Assembly: GCF_001650735.1 (NCBI RefSeq)
Contig: NZ_LXVY01000009.1
Location: 106,602-170,601, forward strand
Length of the DNA: 64,000 nt
Direction: 5' to 3'
From: Sphingomonas sp. TDK1
GTDB taxonomy: Bacteria > Pseudomonadota > Alphaproteobacteria > Sphingomonadales > Sphingomonadaceae
Part shown: piece after piece, positions 16,756 through 24,442 of the stretch
Layout: each line of letters begins with the position of its first letter
Numbering within the stretch: position 1 is the stretch's first letter
Notes under the pieces: generated by a model
The model's input: the letters and a program-made list of their open reading frames with translations, nothing else
The model's database searches: none
What the model was told of the DNA's origin: nothing
Made by a program: the position numbers and the translations under genes

Positions 16756-16787
16756 TATATAGGGTCCGTACCATAGTCCGGAGTCAA
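16756..16787 (-). promoter_or_regulatory. mer-like operator and promoter
   Basis: On the minus strand TTGACT (16782-16787) is followed 19 bases later by CTATAT (16757-16762). The spacer contains TCCGGACTATGGTACGGA, an imperfect dyad close to the mer operator half-sites TCCGTAC and GTACGGA. It lies in the 63-base gap between the glutaredoxin-MauE gene and the divergent MerR-family gene. Confidence 0.72.
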
Positions 16788-16790
16788 GGC

Positions 16791-17195
16791 ATGGCGGGCA
16801 TGACGATCGCTGGACTCGCGCGCGAAGGGGGCGTGGGCGTTGAAACGGTGCGCTACTATCAGCGCCGCGGCTTGCTACACGAGCCCGACCGGCCGAGCGG
16901 AGGTGGCGTGGGAGGCAGCATCCGGCGCTACGGCACCGACGACGCACGCCGGCTGCGTTTCATCCGGTCCGCCCAGGCAGCGGGCTTCACGCTTGAGCAG
17001 ATCGGCGAATTGCTGGCGCTGGACGCGACAGACGATCGCGCTCGCGCGCGCCAGCTCGCTAATGAGCGCATCGCCGCGCTGGACGCCAAAATCGAGGAGC
17101 TTGAGCGGGTGCGGGCCTCGCTTCGCCGGCTCGCGCGGGAGTGCGGCTCGGGATCGGCCGGCCCATGTCCGATCCTGACGGCTTTCGAGGGGTAG
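16791..17195 (+). CDS. MerR-family metal-responsive regulator lacking the Cys82 equivalent
   Basis: The 134-residue protein has a MerR DNA-binding domain (residues 4-75, VETVRYYQRRGLL) and a coiled dimerisation helix. Two C-terminal cysteines remain (RECGSGSAGPCPIL), but the position corresponding to Cys82 of mercury MerR (in the LLALDATDD segment) is not a cysteine. True MerR uses three cysteines across the dimer for Hg(II), so the inducer may differ. An ATG at 16800 is an alternative start. It is divergent from the glutaredoxin-MauE gene and very likely controls it through the shared operator. Confidence 0.85.
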   Translation: MAGMTIAGLAREGGVGVETVRYYQRRGLLHEPDRPSGGGVGGSIRRYGTDDARRLRFIRSAQAAGFTLEQIGELLALDATDDRARARQLANERIAALDAKIEELERVRASLRRLARECGSGSAGPCPILTAFEG

Positions 17196-17199
17196 CGGC

Positions 17200-17970
17200 T
17201 TAGGTCCGCTGACCGGGATGCTCCCCCGCCCGTTGGGGCAGAACCAGGATCAGGAGCAGGATGGCGACCGCCAGCACCGCGGACGCGAGCGGCCGGCTGA
17301 ATGCCAAGCCACCATGATCGAGCGGCTTGTCGAGGAAGTCGCCGACGGCTGCACCCAGCGGGCGGGTCAGGATAAAAGCCGCCCAGAACAGCAGCACGCG
17401 GCTCGCGTTCGTCAGATAGTAGAGCAGTGCCAGCACGGCCAACAGCGCCGCGAAGATGCCCGCCGCTCCGATATAGCCGAGGTTGCCGGTATCGGCCGTC
17501 CAGTCGCCGAGCGCGGTGCCCAGCGTCTGCGAGAAGGTGATCGTGATCCAGTAGAACAGCTCGGCCTTCGGCTCGCGCACGGTATCGACCGAGATCGATC
17601 CGAGCGATCGATGCCAGGCGATCAGCGAAGCCAGCACGCAGCCGAGCAGCAGCGCCGACCCTCCGGTGTAGCCGATGCCGAGCGAGCGCGTCGCGAAGTC
17701 CGCCATCGTCGTTCCCGCCGTCGTCGACGCGATGATTGTCGCCCAATAAAGGAACGGGTGGAAGCGCGTCGCCGCGACCTCCCACCACACCAGGGCCACC
17801 AGCACCGTCAAGAAGATCGCGGTCCCGACCAGGTAGCCGAGGTTCATCGTCATCGAGACGGTGTCGCCGCCTGTCTCGCCCAGCGTGGTCGCGAGGATCT
17901 TGATGAGCCAGAAGCCCAGCGTGACCGCTGGCACCTTGCTCGCCAACTCCCGCTTCGTCGAGTCCAACAC
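17200..17970 (-). CDS. Four-repeat membrane protein (COG4705-like)
   Basis: The 256-residue protein begins at GTG 17970, where AAGGAAG is well placed; a longer ATG frame exists but overlaps dmeF. It consists of eight membrane segments arranged as four similar units, each with an aromatic start, a small-residue GxxxGD or GTxxAD motif and an LGY/G turn: TLGETGGD, TAGTTMADF, TLGTALGDW and PLGAAVGDF. I place it with the uncharacterised COG4705 membrane proteins from memory. It is the last gene of the dmeR-dmeF operon, so a role in metal transport or tolerance is plausible. Confidence 0.78.
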   Translation of the reverse strand: MLDSTKRELASKVPAVTLGFWLIKILATTLGETGGDTVSMTMNLGYLVGTAIFLTVLVALVWWEVAATRFHPFLYWATIIASTTAGTTMADFATRSLGIGYTGGSALLLGCVLASLIAWHRSLGSISVDTVREPKAELFYWITITFSQTLGTALGDWTADTGNLGYIGAAGIFAALLAVLALLYYLTNASRVLLFWAAFILTRPLGAAVGDFLDKPLDHGGLAFSRPLASAVLAVAILLLILVLPQRAGEHPGQRT

Positions 17971-18002
17971 GGTGTCTTCCTTTCGTCGGGTTCCGCGCGG
18001 CC

Positions 18003-18935
18003 CTAGCGACACTCGACCGTGAGGTGCGCGAGTTCGTGGACGGGCGCGAGGCGAGCGCGAATCTCGTCGCCGGTGACGCCCTGCCCGCCCACGACGCTGA
18101 CGATCGCGGCGTGCGCTTCCGGACCAACGCGCCAGACGCGAAGGTCGGTGATGCGCGCGTCTCCCGGCGTTTCGACCAGCTCGCGCACTTCATCCTCGAC
18201 ATGATGATCGGTCGCGTCGAGCAGCACTGACGCCGTGTCGCGCATCAGCGACCATGACCAGCGCGCGATCACGACCGCACCGACGATCCCCATCACCGGG
18301 TCCATCCAGACCCAGCCAAGATAGCGGCCGGCGAGCAGCGCGGCGATGGCGAGAACCGAGGTGAGCGCGTCGGCGAGGACGTGGACATAGGCCGAGCGCA
18401 TGTTGTTGTCGCCGCCATGCTTGTCGTGAGCATGGCCGTGGTCATGCCCGTGATGATGATCGTGGCCGTGATGGTGCCCGCCCGAGAGCAGGAAGGCGCT
18501 GGCGATGTTCACGCCGAGGCCAACCACGGCGATGATCGTCGCTTCCCCGAAGGCGACCGTGATCGGCTGGAATAGCCGAAGGATGGACTCGACGCCGATC
18601 CCGAGCGCGATCAGCCCCAGCACCATCGCCGACGCGAACCCGGCCAGATCGCCGACCTTACCCATGCCGAAGCTATAGGCCCGGCTGGAGGCATGGCGCT
18701 TGGCATAGGCGTAAGCGGCCGCGGCGACCCCGAGCGCGCCCGCGTGTGTCGCCATGTGAAAACCATCGGCGAGTAGCGCCATCGAGCCGGTCAGATAACC
18801 GGCGACGATCTCCACCACCATCATCCCGGCGGTAAGCGCCACGACCCACAGGGTCCGGCGGGCATTGTCGTCATGCGAAGCACCCAGGAAAACATGATCG
18901 TGCGTGAAGGCGTCGATTTCGGGCAAAGTCGCCAT
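18003..18935 (-). CDS. dmeF: CDF-family divalent metal efflux protein DmeF
   Basis: The 310-residue cation diffusion facilitator has six membrane segments, with the metal-site motifs DGFHM in the second and HVLAD in the fifth. A His-rich cytosolic loop (GGHHHGHDHHHGHDHGHAHD, about residues 150-170) is typical of DmeF-type Co/Ni/Zn exporters. The C-terminal cytosolic domain (from about 215) includes HHVEDEV. It starts 9 bases after the dmeR stop. It exchanges protons for divalent metal, keeping Co(II) or Ni(II) low in the cytoplasm. Confidence 0.92.
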   Translation of the reverse strand: MATLPEIDAFTHDHVFLGASHDDNARRTLWVVALTAGMMVVEIVAGYLTGSMALLADGFHMATHAGALGVAAAAYAYAKRHASSRAYSFGMGKVGDLAGFASAMVLGLIALGIGVESILRLFQPITVAFGEATIIAVVGLGVNIASAFLLSGGHHHGHDHHHGHDHGHAHDKHGGDNNMRSAYVHVLADALTSVLAIAALLAGRYLGWVWMDPVMGIVGAVVIARWSWSLMRDTASVLLDATDHHVEDEVRELVETPGDARITDLRVWRVGPEAHAAIVSVVGGQGVTGDEIRARLAPVHELAHLTVECR

Positions 18936-18944
18936 GGGGCCGTC

Positions 18945-19220
18945 CTATTTGGCGTAGCGGCGGATCACCGCCAGCAGTTCTTCGGCACCGGCCGCCCGCT
19001 CGGCGTCGTCGAGGCCGACACGTGACACATGCGCCTCAAGATGCTCGGCGATGATCTCGTCCATGAGGCCATTCACGGCCCCACGTACCGCTGCGACCAG
19101 GTGCAGCACTTGGGCACACGACGAATCGGATTGCAGCGCTCGCTCGACTGCGCCGACTTGCCCGGCAATGCGACGAACCCGTGCGACCAGATCAGCATTT
19201 GTATGGGACAGATGCGACAT
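18945..19220 (-). CDS. dmeR: Ni/Co-responsive repressor DmeR (RcnR/CsoR family)
   Basis: The 91-residue all-helical protein carries the complete RcnR-type ligand set at the exact positions: His3, Cys35, His60 and His64. FrmR and CsoR members lack this combination, so Ni(II)/Co(II) sensing is well supported. It is the first gene of dmeR-dmeF and a C6 tract flanked by TA sits just before its start codon, the kind of site this family uses. Confidence 0.9.
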   Translation of the reverse strand: MSHLSHTNADLVARVRRIAGQVGAVERALQSDSSCAQVLHLVAAVRGAVNGLMDEIIAEHLEAHVSRVGLDDAERAAGAEELLAVIRRYAK

Positions 19221-19224
19221 AACC

Positions 19225-19234
19225 TACCCCCCTA
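19225..19234 (-). promoter_or_regulatory. Candidate DmeR operator, G6 tract flanked by TA
   Basis: The plus strand reads TACCCCCCTA, 4 bases before the dmeR start codon. RcnR-type repressors recognise a run of six G or C framed by TA-containing repeats; here the tract also overlaps the ribosome-binding region (GGGGGGTAGG). Confidence 0.5.
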
Positions 19235-19288
19235 CCCTATCGGTAATCGCGTGACAATCTGACTTTCGACTTAGCTCCATCATGGCGA

Positions 19289-21070
19289 TCACCGTTCGCC
19301 AAAAAGCTCGCGCTGTGCCTTCTCGAGCTCTTCCGTGTAACGGCGCCGGACATAGCTCTCGGATACGATGCCAAGTACATGCCGCTCGGCGGACAACACG
19401 GCGAGTTCGTCGGTACGGGCTTCATCAAAGCTCGCCATCACCGCTGCTATGTCCATATCGGGCGTCAGCACGACGTCGTGCTCTGAGGCAAGGCTCACGA
19501 CGGCTGAATGCGGATCGAGCCCTTCCGTATAGGCTGCAGGAACAACGACGATACCCGCATAAACGTCTTGCGCGTCAGCCAGAACGACCCTGCTGGTCGA
19601 TCCGAGCGGAAAGATGCGGCGGAACTCGGCGATCGACATAGCGGCGGGCGTAGGCTTTGTTTCCCTTCGCATCATGCGCCCCGCAGTGAGCGTCTTCACC
19701 CATCCCACGTCGCGCGCACTCTTGATCGTTTCGCCACGCAAATGAAGGCGCCACGTCGAAAACGAATAGCCGAACAGCTCGCGTACGATGGTCGATGACA
19801 CCAGCGACGCGGCGACGACCGCCCCCGTGAGTGGAAAATCATGGGTCGCTTGCAGGACCAGCATCGCCATTGTCATCGGGCCACCCACAACCGCCACAGC
19901 GAACGCCGCCATGCCCACGAGTGCCGCGTTGCGCGGATCGATCACAGGATGCCCGATGATCATGGTCAGGCTTCCGGCGAAGAGGTGACCGAGCAGGGTT
20001 CCGAGGAACAACGACGCGAAGAACAGGCCGCCCCGAAATCCGAACCCGAGCGACACCACAGACGCGGCGCTCTTGGCGACCAACACGACAAAGATGAATT
20101 CAAGCGACGCGCCGAGCGCTAGATCGGCATGTAGCGCGCCGTGGCCCGCCGAGAGGACCTGCGGTGACAGTATCGCGATCGGGATGAGTAGCAGACCGCC
20201 CAGCGCGGGGCGCGCCCATTCTGGCACCCCCGTTCGCCGCGTTCCGCGCTCGACCAGCGCCACGGCACGCATGAGGACAATGCCCAGGAGCGCACAGATC
20301 GCACCCAGCCCGGCGTAGATCAGGTAATGATGCGTCTCGACCGATACGTTTGACGCAGCATCGATCAGATAGGGCTGCTGCCCGAATGTCTGCGCGACGA
20401 GCGCCCCGGCCAGAGCTGCAGCAGCGACAGGCGCGATTGCCGAGGGCGTATAGGCTCCGATGACGATTTCAAACGCATAGAATGCCCCTGCCAAGGGAGC
20501 GCCGAACGCAGCAGCGATCGCAGCTCCTGTTCCCGCGCCCACCAGCGTTCGTTGATCGGCGCGCCGCAGCTTCAGCCAACCTCCAAGCACCGAAGCGACG
20601 GCCCCACCCATCTGCGCATAAGCTGCCTCGAGGCCGACCGACGCACCAAAACCATTCGAGAGAACTGTTTGTCCTGAGATGACGAGGCTGTCTGGCAGCG
20701 ACATGCGGCCGCCGTGCAGGGCATTCGCCTCGACTGCATCCACCAGACGGCGTTTGCGGGCGCTGACCGCGTATCCGAACGCTGTAAAGATCAGGCCACT
20801 CAGGGGCAGCACGAGCAGGCTCGGTAGCCCAAGTTCCGCGACGCCGCTCAAGCGCGTGTTCGGGGGAAGCGCGAAGAGAAAATGCTGCAGCGTGCGTGCA
20901 AGCGCACCCAGAACAACGCTCAATAGGCCCGCAGCCCCGCCAATGCCAATCGACAGAACGATGAAAGATGCTTCGCTGGCGCGAAGCCATCCCCGGGCGT
21001 CGCGTGCCATCAGGGTTGCGCGTTTGCGCGAGATGATCTGCGCCAGCACTATGCGCTGCGAGGGCCTCAT
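19289..21070 (-). CDS. ClC-family chloride channel/antiporter with CBS-like C-terminus
   Basis: The 593-residue protein has the two-fold ClC membrane core: [12 protein letters not shown] contains the conserved gating-type glutamate, [12 protein letters not shown] the matching helix, and [16 protein letters not shown] the second anion motif. After about residue 465 a soluble region ([45 protein letters not shown]) forms a CBS pair. I chose the ATG at 21068-21070 because it overlaps the lgt stop (ATGA); an upstream start would lie inside lgt. ClC proteins exchange Cl- and H+ and help acid resistance. Coupling to lgt is unusual. Confidence 0.88.
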   Translation of the reverse strand: MRPSQRIVLAQIISRKRATLMARDARGWLRASEASFIVLSIGIGGAAGLLSVVLGALARTLQHFLFALPPNTRLSGVAELGLPSLLVLPLSGLIFTAFGYAVSARKRRLVDAVEANALHGGRMSLPDSLVISGQTVLSNGFGASVGLEAAYAQMGGAVASVLGGWLKLRRADQRTLVGAGTGAAIAAAFGAPLAGAFYAFEIVIGAYTPSAIAPVAAAALAGALVAQTFGQQPYLIDAASNVSVETHHYLIYAGLGAICALLGIVLMRAVALVERGTRRTGVPEWARPALGGLLLIPIAILSPQVLSAGHGALHADLALGASLEFIFVVLVAKSAASVVSLGFGFRGGLFFASLFLGTLLGHLFAGSLTMIIGHPVIDPRNAALVGMAAFAVAVVGGPMTMAMLVLQATHDFPLTGAVVAASLVSSTIVRELFGYSFSTWRLHLRGETIKSARDVGWVKTLTAGRMMRRETKPTPAAMSIAEFRRIFPLGSTSRVVLADAQDVYAGIVVVPAAYTEGLDPHSAVVSLASEHDVVLTPDMDIAAVMASFDEARTDELAVLSAERHVLGIVSESYVRRRYTEELEKAQRELFGER

Positions 21071-21906
21071 TGCGGTGAGACGGTAATCGGTGAATGCGTT
21101 CGATTCATGCGGCTTGCCGAAGTGACGATCAGGAAGAGTCCGCCGACGAACATCGGTATGGTAAGCCACTGCCCCATGTGGAGGCCGGTCCGCATCGCGA
21201 AGCCGACAAGCTGGGCATCTGGCTCGCGGAAGAACTCTACCGTGAAACGGGCGAGGCCATAGCCGATGAGGAATACGCCAACGAGCATACCAGGTCGACG
21301 CCGGGCGTCCGTGAACCAGAACAGGAGCGCGAGCAACGCGAACAGCGCGAGGCCTTCAAGCCCGGCCTCATAGAGTTGGCTTGGATGACGCGCGAGGCCG
21401 TCATGGCTACCTGGAAACACGATTGCCCACGGCAGATCGGACGGCTTTCCCCATAATTCGCCGTTCACGAAGTTGGCGAGGCGGCCGAAGAAGAGGCCGA
21501 TCGGCACTGTGCAAGCGACGTAATCGTGGACGCGAAGCCAAGCCAAGCCGTGCCGGCGCGCAAACAGGATCAATGCGAGAGAAACACCAGCGGCGCCCCC
21601 GTGGAATGACATGCCGCCATCCCACAGCTTAAATATCTGCAGGGGATGAAGGACCATCTCTGGACCGTAGAAGATTACATAGCCGATTCGTCCGCCAAGG
21701 ATGACACCCAATGTCGCGTAGAATACAAGATCGTCCGCTTGGGTTCGGACCATTGGTGCCGCAGGTTGCTTCAATAGCTTCAGCAAATACCACCAACCAA
21801 GAACGATGCCCGCGATATAGGCAAGCGAATACCATCGCAGATCCAAGCTTCCGAGCGAAAGCGCTACCGGATGTAGGCCAAGGTCCGTGAACTGAATGTG
21901 GTGCAT
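21067..21906 (-). CDS. lgt: Prolipoprotein diacylglyceryl transferase
   Basis: The 279-residue membrane enzyme attaches diacylglycerol to the lipobox cysteine of lipoproteins. Signature elements are [35 protein letters not shown] with its essential Arg and Asn, and [13 protein letters not shown]. Seven membrane segments and normal length support an active enzyme. Its base composition and codon use are less GC-biased than the copper genes, and it is followed by a ClC channel rather than usual housekeeping neighbours, so it may be an accessory copy. Confidence 0.92.
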   Translation of the reverse strand: MHHIQFTDLGLHPVALSLGSLDLRWYSLAYIAGIVLGWWYLLKLLKQPAAPMVRTQADDLVFYATLGVILGGRIGYVIFYGPEMVLHPLQIFKLWDGGMSFHGGAAGVSLALILFARRHGLAWLRVHDYVACTVPIGLFFGRLANFVNGELWGKPSDLPWAIVFPGSHDGLARHPSQLYEAGLEGLALFALLALLFWFTDARRRPGMLVGVFLIGYGLARFTVEFFREPDAQLVGFAMRTGLHMGQWLTIPMFVGGLFLIVTSASRMNRTHSPITVSPQ

Positions 21907-22018
21907 TTTGACGATCCCGGAGCATGACCGCGGACCGCGCTAAGCCTCCCCGAGCCTCCAGCCAAGACACGCAAAGCAGCGGTAGCCGTCGATTGGCCCT
22001 GTATTTGATAGCAATGAG

Positions 22019-22726
22019 TTAGCGCGACCCGTCCTCGACCGACCTTGAAGCGCGTTTCTGACCGTACACGTAGAGGATCGTCAGGCAGACAAGTGCCCAA
22101 CCCGATCCCACTGCCCAGCCTGCAAGCACGTCCGTTGGCCAATGAACACCGAGGAACACGCGCGAAAAGCCAATGCCCATGATCAATGCGATCGATGCGC
22201 CGACAAGGAACACGCGGCCACCACGGGTCGGTGCCCATTGCGCGGCTAGCAGGGCGATCGATAGATAGACGATCGCCGAGTTCGCCGAATGGCCGCTTGG
22301 AAAGCTCGCGGAACTGAAAGGCGCCCAGTGCTCCACCACATCGGGACGCGCCCGGCCGAACCAGGGTTTCACGAGCGCTGTGATCGACGTCCCAACACCT
22401 GCCTCGGCTACAACGAAGGCACCCAGAGCCGTTTTTCTACTGGCGGCGGCGAAACCGGCGGTGAGCATCACGACGAGGGTCAGGGTTGCGGTATCCCCCA
22501 ATGCGGTGAGATCAAGCATCGCGGCACGTAGGGGTGCGATGCCACCCAGATGGTCTCGCACCCAATAAAGGGCTGAACGATCGAAGGCATTTGTTTCGCC
22601 TTCCCGGATCTCGGAGCCGAGTTTCCAGACAACGAAGCCGACGATCGCAGCCACGGCCAACGTGACCATCAACAGGAGCTCAGGCCGGCGCCGCAAACGG
22701 TCCCACCCCATCGTTAACGTCGCCAT
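22019..22726 (-). CDS. PAP2-family membrane phosphatase
   Basis: The 235-residue protein has six membrane segments and all three PAP2 motifs: KPWFGRARP, SFPSGHSANS and SRVFLGVHWPTD. It should hydrolyse a lipid phosphate or pyrophosphate such as phosphatidate or undecaprenyl pyrophosphate on the periplasmic side. The frame stays open far upstream through the DedA gene, so I set the start at ATG 22724-22726 (MATLTMGWDR), which overlaps the DedA end by 13 bases; an ATG at 22711 is an alternative. Confidence 0.88.
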   Translation of the reverse strand: MATLTMGWDRLRRRPELLLMVTLAVAAIVGFVVWKLGSEIREGETNAFDRSALYWVRDHLGGIAPLRAAMLDLTALGDTATLTLVVMLTAGFAAASRKTALGAFVVAEAGVGTSITALVKPWFGRARPDVVEHWAPFSSASFPSGHSANSAIVYLSIALLAAQWAPTRGGRVFLVGASIALIMGIGFSRVFLGVHWPTDVLAGWAVGSGWALVCLTILYVYGQKRASRSVEDGSR

Positions 22727-23307
22727 GTCGCTACCCGCCAGACATAGGCAACCACGAGCAGGACGATGATTCCAAGCGAGATCGGTCCGACGAAACGCTC
22801 GACCGCGCCATAGCCCTGCCCCAAGGCAGAGCCGGCGACGGCTAAGATCGACGTCCAGGCGGTGGTACCAAGGAGAGACCAGAAAACGAACTGGCCGAAT
22901 GGCATCGCCAGAAGTCCTGCCGGGATCGATACGATCGAGCGGATCGTCGGCACGAGACGTCCCACGCAAACGAAGAGCGCTCCCCCGTTGGCAAAGAGGC
23001 GTTGCCCGCGGTCGACGTCGTTCCGGCTTATAGTGAGCCATCGGCCATACCGTTCGATCAAACCGTCGAACCGCGTAATGCCAAGCGCGCGTGCGACGAG
23101 ATACCAGGCGATGTTTCCTGCCATCGCACCCGCGGTTCCTGCGGCGATCACTCCCGGCAGCGCCATCACGCCGCGACCGGCCTCCATGCCCGCAAATGGC
23201 ATGATCACCTCGGAAGGCAGTGGCGGGAACACCGTTTCTGCAAACATCAAAGCCGCGATACCGAGGTATCCGAGCTGCGCGATCAGGTCTTGGATCCAGC
23301 TGTCCAT
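22714..23307 (-). CDS. DedA-family membrane protein
   Basis: The 197-residue protein has the DedA/VTT landmarks ETVFPPLPSEVIMPFAG, GNIAWYLVARALG and FVCVGRLVPTIRSIVSIPAG, including the two conserved arginines. DedA proteins help recycle undecaprenyl phosphate or maintain membrane potential. It overlaps the following PAP2 gene, which fits joint action on polyprenyl phosphates. The gene is first of this pair, with a 154-base divergent gap to the RND operon. Confidence 0.88.
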   Translation of the reverse strand: MDSWIQDLIAQLGYLGIAALMFAETVFPPLPSEVIMPFAGMEAGRGVMALPGVIAAGTAGAMAGNIAWYLVARALGITRFDGLIERYGRWLTISRNDVDRGQRLFANGGALFVCVGRLVPTIRSIVSIPAGLLAMPFGQFVFWSLLGTTAWTSILAVAGSALGQGYGAVERFVGPISLGIIVLLVVAYVWRVATWRR

Positions 23308-23461
23308 CGTTCACCAATTAGACCGATGGCGCGGCCAGGGAATGGCCGCAGGATTGTGATTTCCCAATCTTAGGGGCCGAGTGCCGGTTTTTGCGGCGTG
23401 TATTGGGAGATTGTATAGTTCCGGCAAGTCGGAGCCAATCGACTGCACCTATGCCGGCGCC

Positions 23462-24442
23462 ATGCGCACACCCTTTCTTCTCGTCCCGTTAATCATCGCC
23501 GGCTGCGGCACCGAACCGTCCAAGTCGCCCGCAGGTCCGCCGGCCCATGCCGAGCCGGTCGCGCACGAGGCCGAACTGCTGAAGCTGACCCTGACGCCGC
23601 AGGCCCAGCAGCGACTCGGGATCGCTCTCGTCCGCGTCGCGAGCGGTTCGGTCAGCGCCGCGCGACAGGTGGCCGGCGAGATCGTGGTACCGCCGACCAG
23701 CGCTAACGGCGTGCCCGTCAACTCGACCACCAATCTTCAGCAGATCGGCAGCCAGCAGGCCGCGGCGGACGCCGAACTGGCGCGCGCGACCGCACAGGCG
23801 CGGCTGGCGCGGATCGCCCTCGACCGCGCCGCCAGCCTGGTGCGCGAGGAAGCGGGCAGCGTGCGCGGTCGCGACGAGGCCGCCGCGGCGCTGGCTGCCG
23901 CCCAGGCCGCGCTCGGCGCCGCACGCCAGCAGCGACAGCTCCTCGGACCGGCGGTCGCGTCGATAGGGTCCCAGGCAACCCTGTGGGTGCGCGCATCGGT
24001 GTTTGGCAGCGACGTGGGCAATGTCCGCCGTGACGGCGCCGCAACCGTTCGCAACCTGGGTGAAGGCGGTGCGCCGCGATCCGCACGACCGGTGCAGGCT
24101 CCGCCATCGGCCAACACCAACGCAGGCACCGTCGATCTCTACTATGCGGTCGACAATCGCGACCGGGCGTTCCGGGTCGGTCAGCGTGTTGCGGTCGACT
24201 TGCCGCTCGCCGGGCAGATCGAGGGACTTTCGGTGCCGTCGGCCGCGATCCTGCGCGATATCTATGGCGGCGAGTGGGTCTATCGGAAGACCGCGCCCGA
24301 CACCTTCGTCCGTCAGCGCGTCGAGGTCGCATCGGAGAGTGGCGGTTGGGCGTTACTCGCGCGCGGGCTGGCGTCGGGCGCGGAGGTCGTGACCGATGGC
24401 GCGGCGGAGTTGTTCGGGACCGAATTCGGGGCGGCGCACTGA
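23462..24442 (+). CDS. RND efflux periplasmic adaptor lipoprotein (CusB/CzcB-like)
   Basis: The precursor is 326 residues from ATG 23462; the lipobox LIIAGC at about residues 12-17 marks it as a lipoprotein. A helical hairpin (Ala/Arg-rich, residues 90-160) is flanked by beta strands of the lipoyl and barrel domains (VAGEIVVPP, LWVRASVFGSD, FRVGQRVAVDLPLAGQ). It is shorter than typical CusB. It links the inner-membrane pump encoded next to the outer-membrane channel. The stop overlaps the pump start (TGATG). Confidence 0.9.
   Translation: MRTPFLLVPLIIAGCGTEPSKSPAGPPAHAEPVAHEAELLKLTLTPQAQQRLGIALVRVASGSVSAARQVAGEIVVPPTSANGVPVNSTTNLQQIGSQQAAADAELARATAQARLARIALDRAASLVREEAGSVRGRDEAAAALAAAQAALGAARQQRQLLGPAVASIGSQATLWVRASVFGSDVGNVRRDGAATVRNLGEGGAPRSARPVQAPPSANTNAGTVDLYYAVDNRDRAFRVGQRVAVDLPLAGQIEGLSVPSAAILRDIYGGEWVYRKTAPDTFVRQRVEVASESGGWALLARGLASGAEVVTDGAAELFGTEFGAAH

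Noticed and set aside
22727..23317. Upstream extension of the PAP2 protein
   Set aside because: The extra 197 residues are read out of frame through the DedA gene and are Arg-rich without structure.
24274..24441. Upstream extension of the RND pump
   Set aside because: It overlaps the adaptor's coding end; the pump's family N-terminus starts at 24442.
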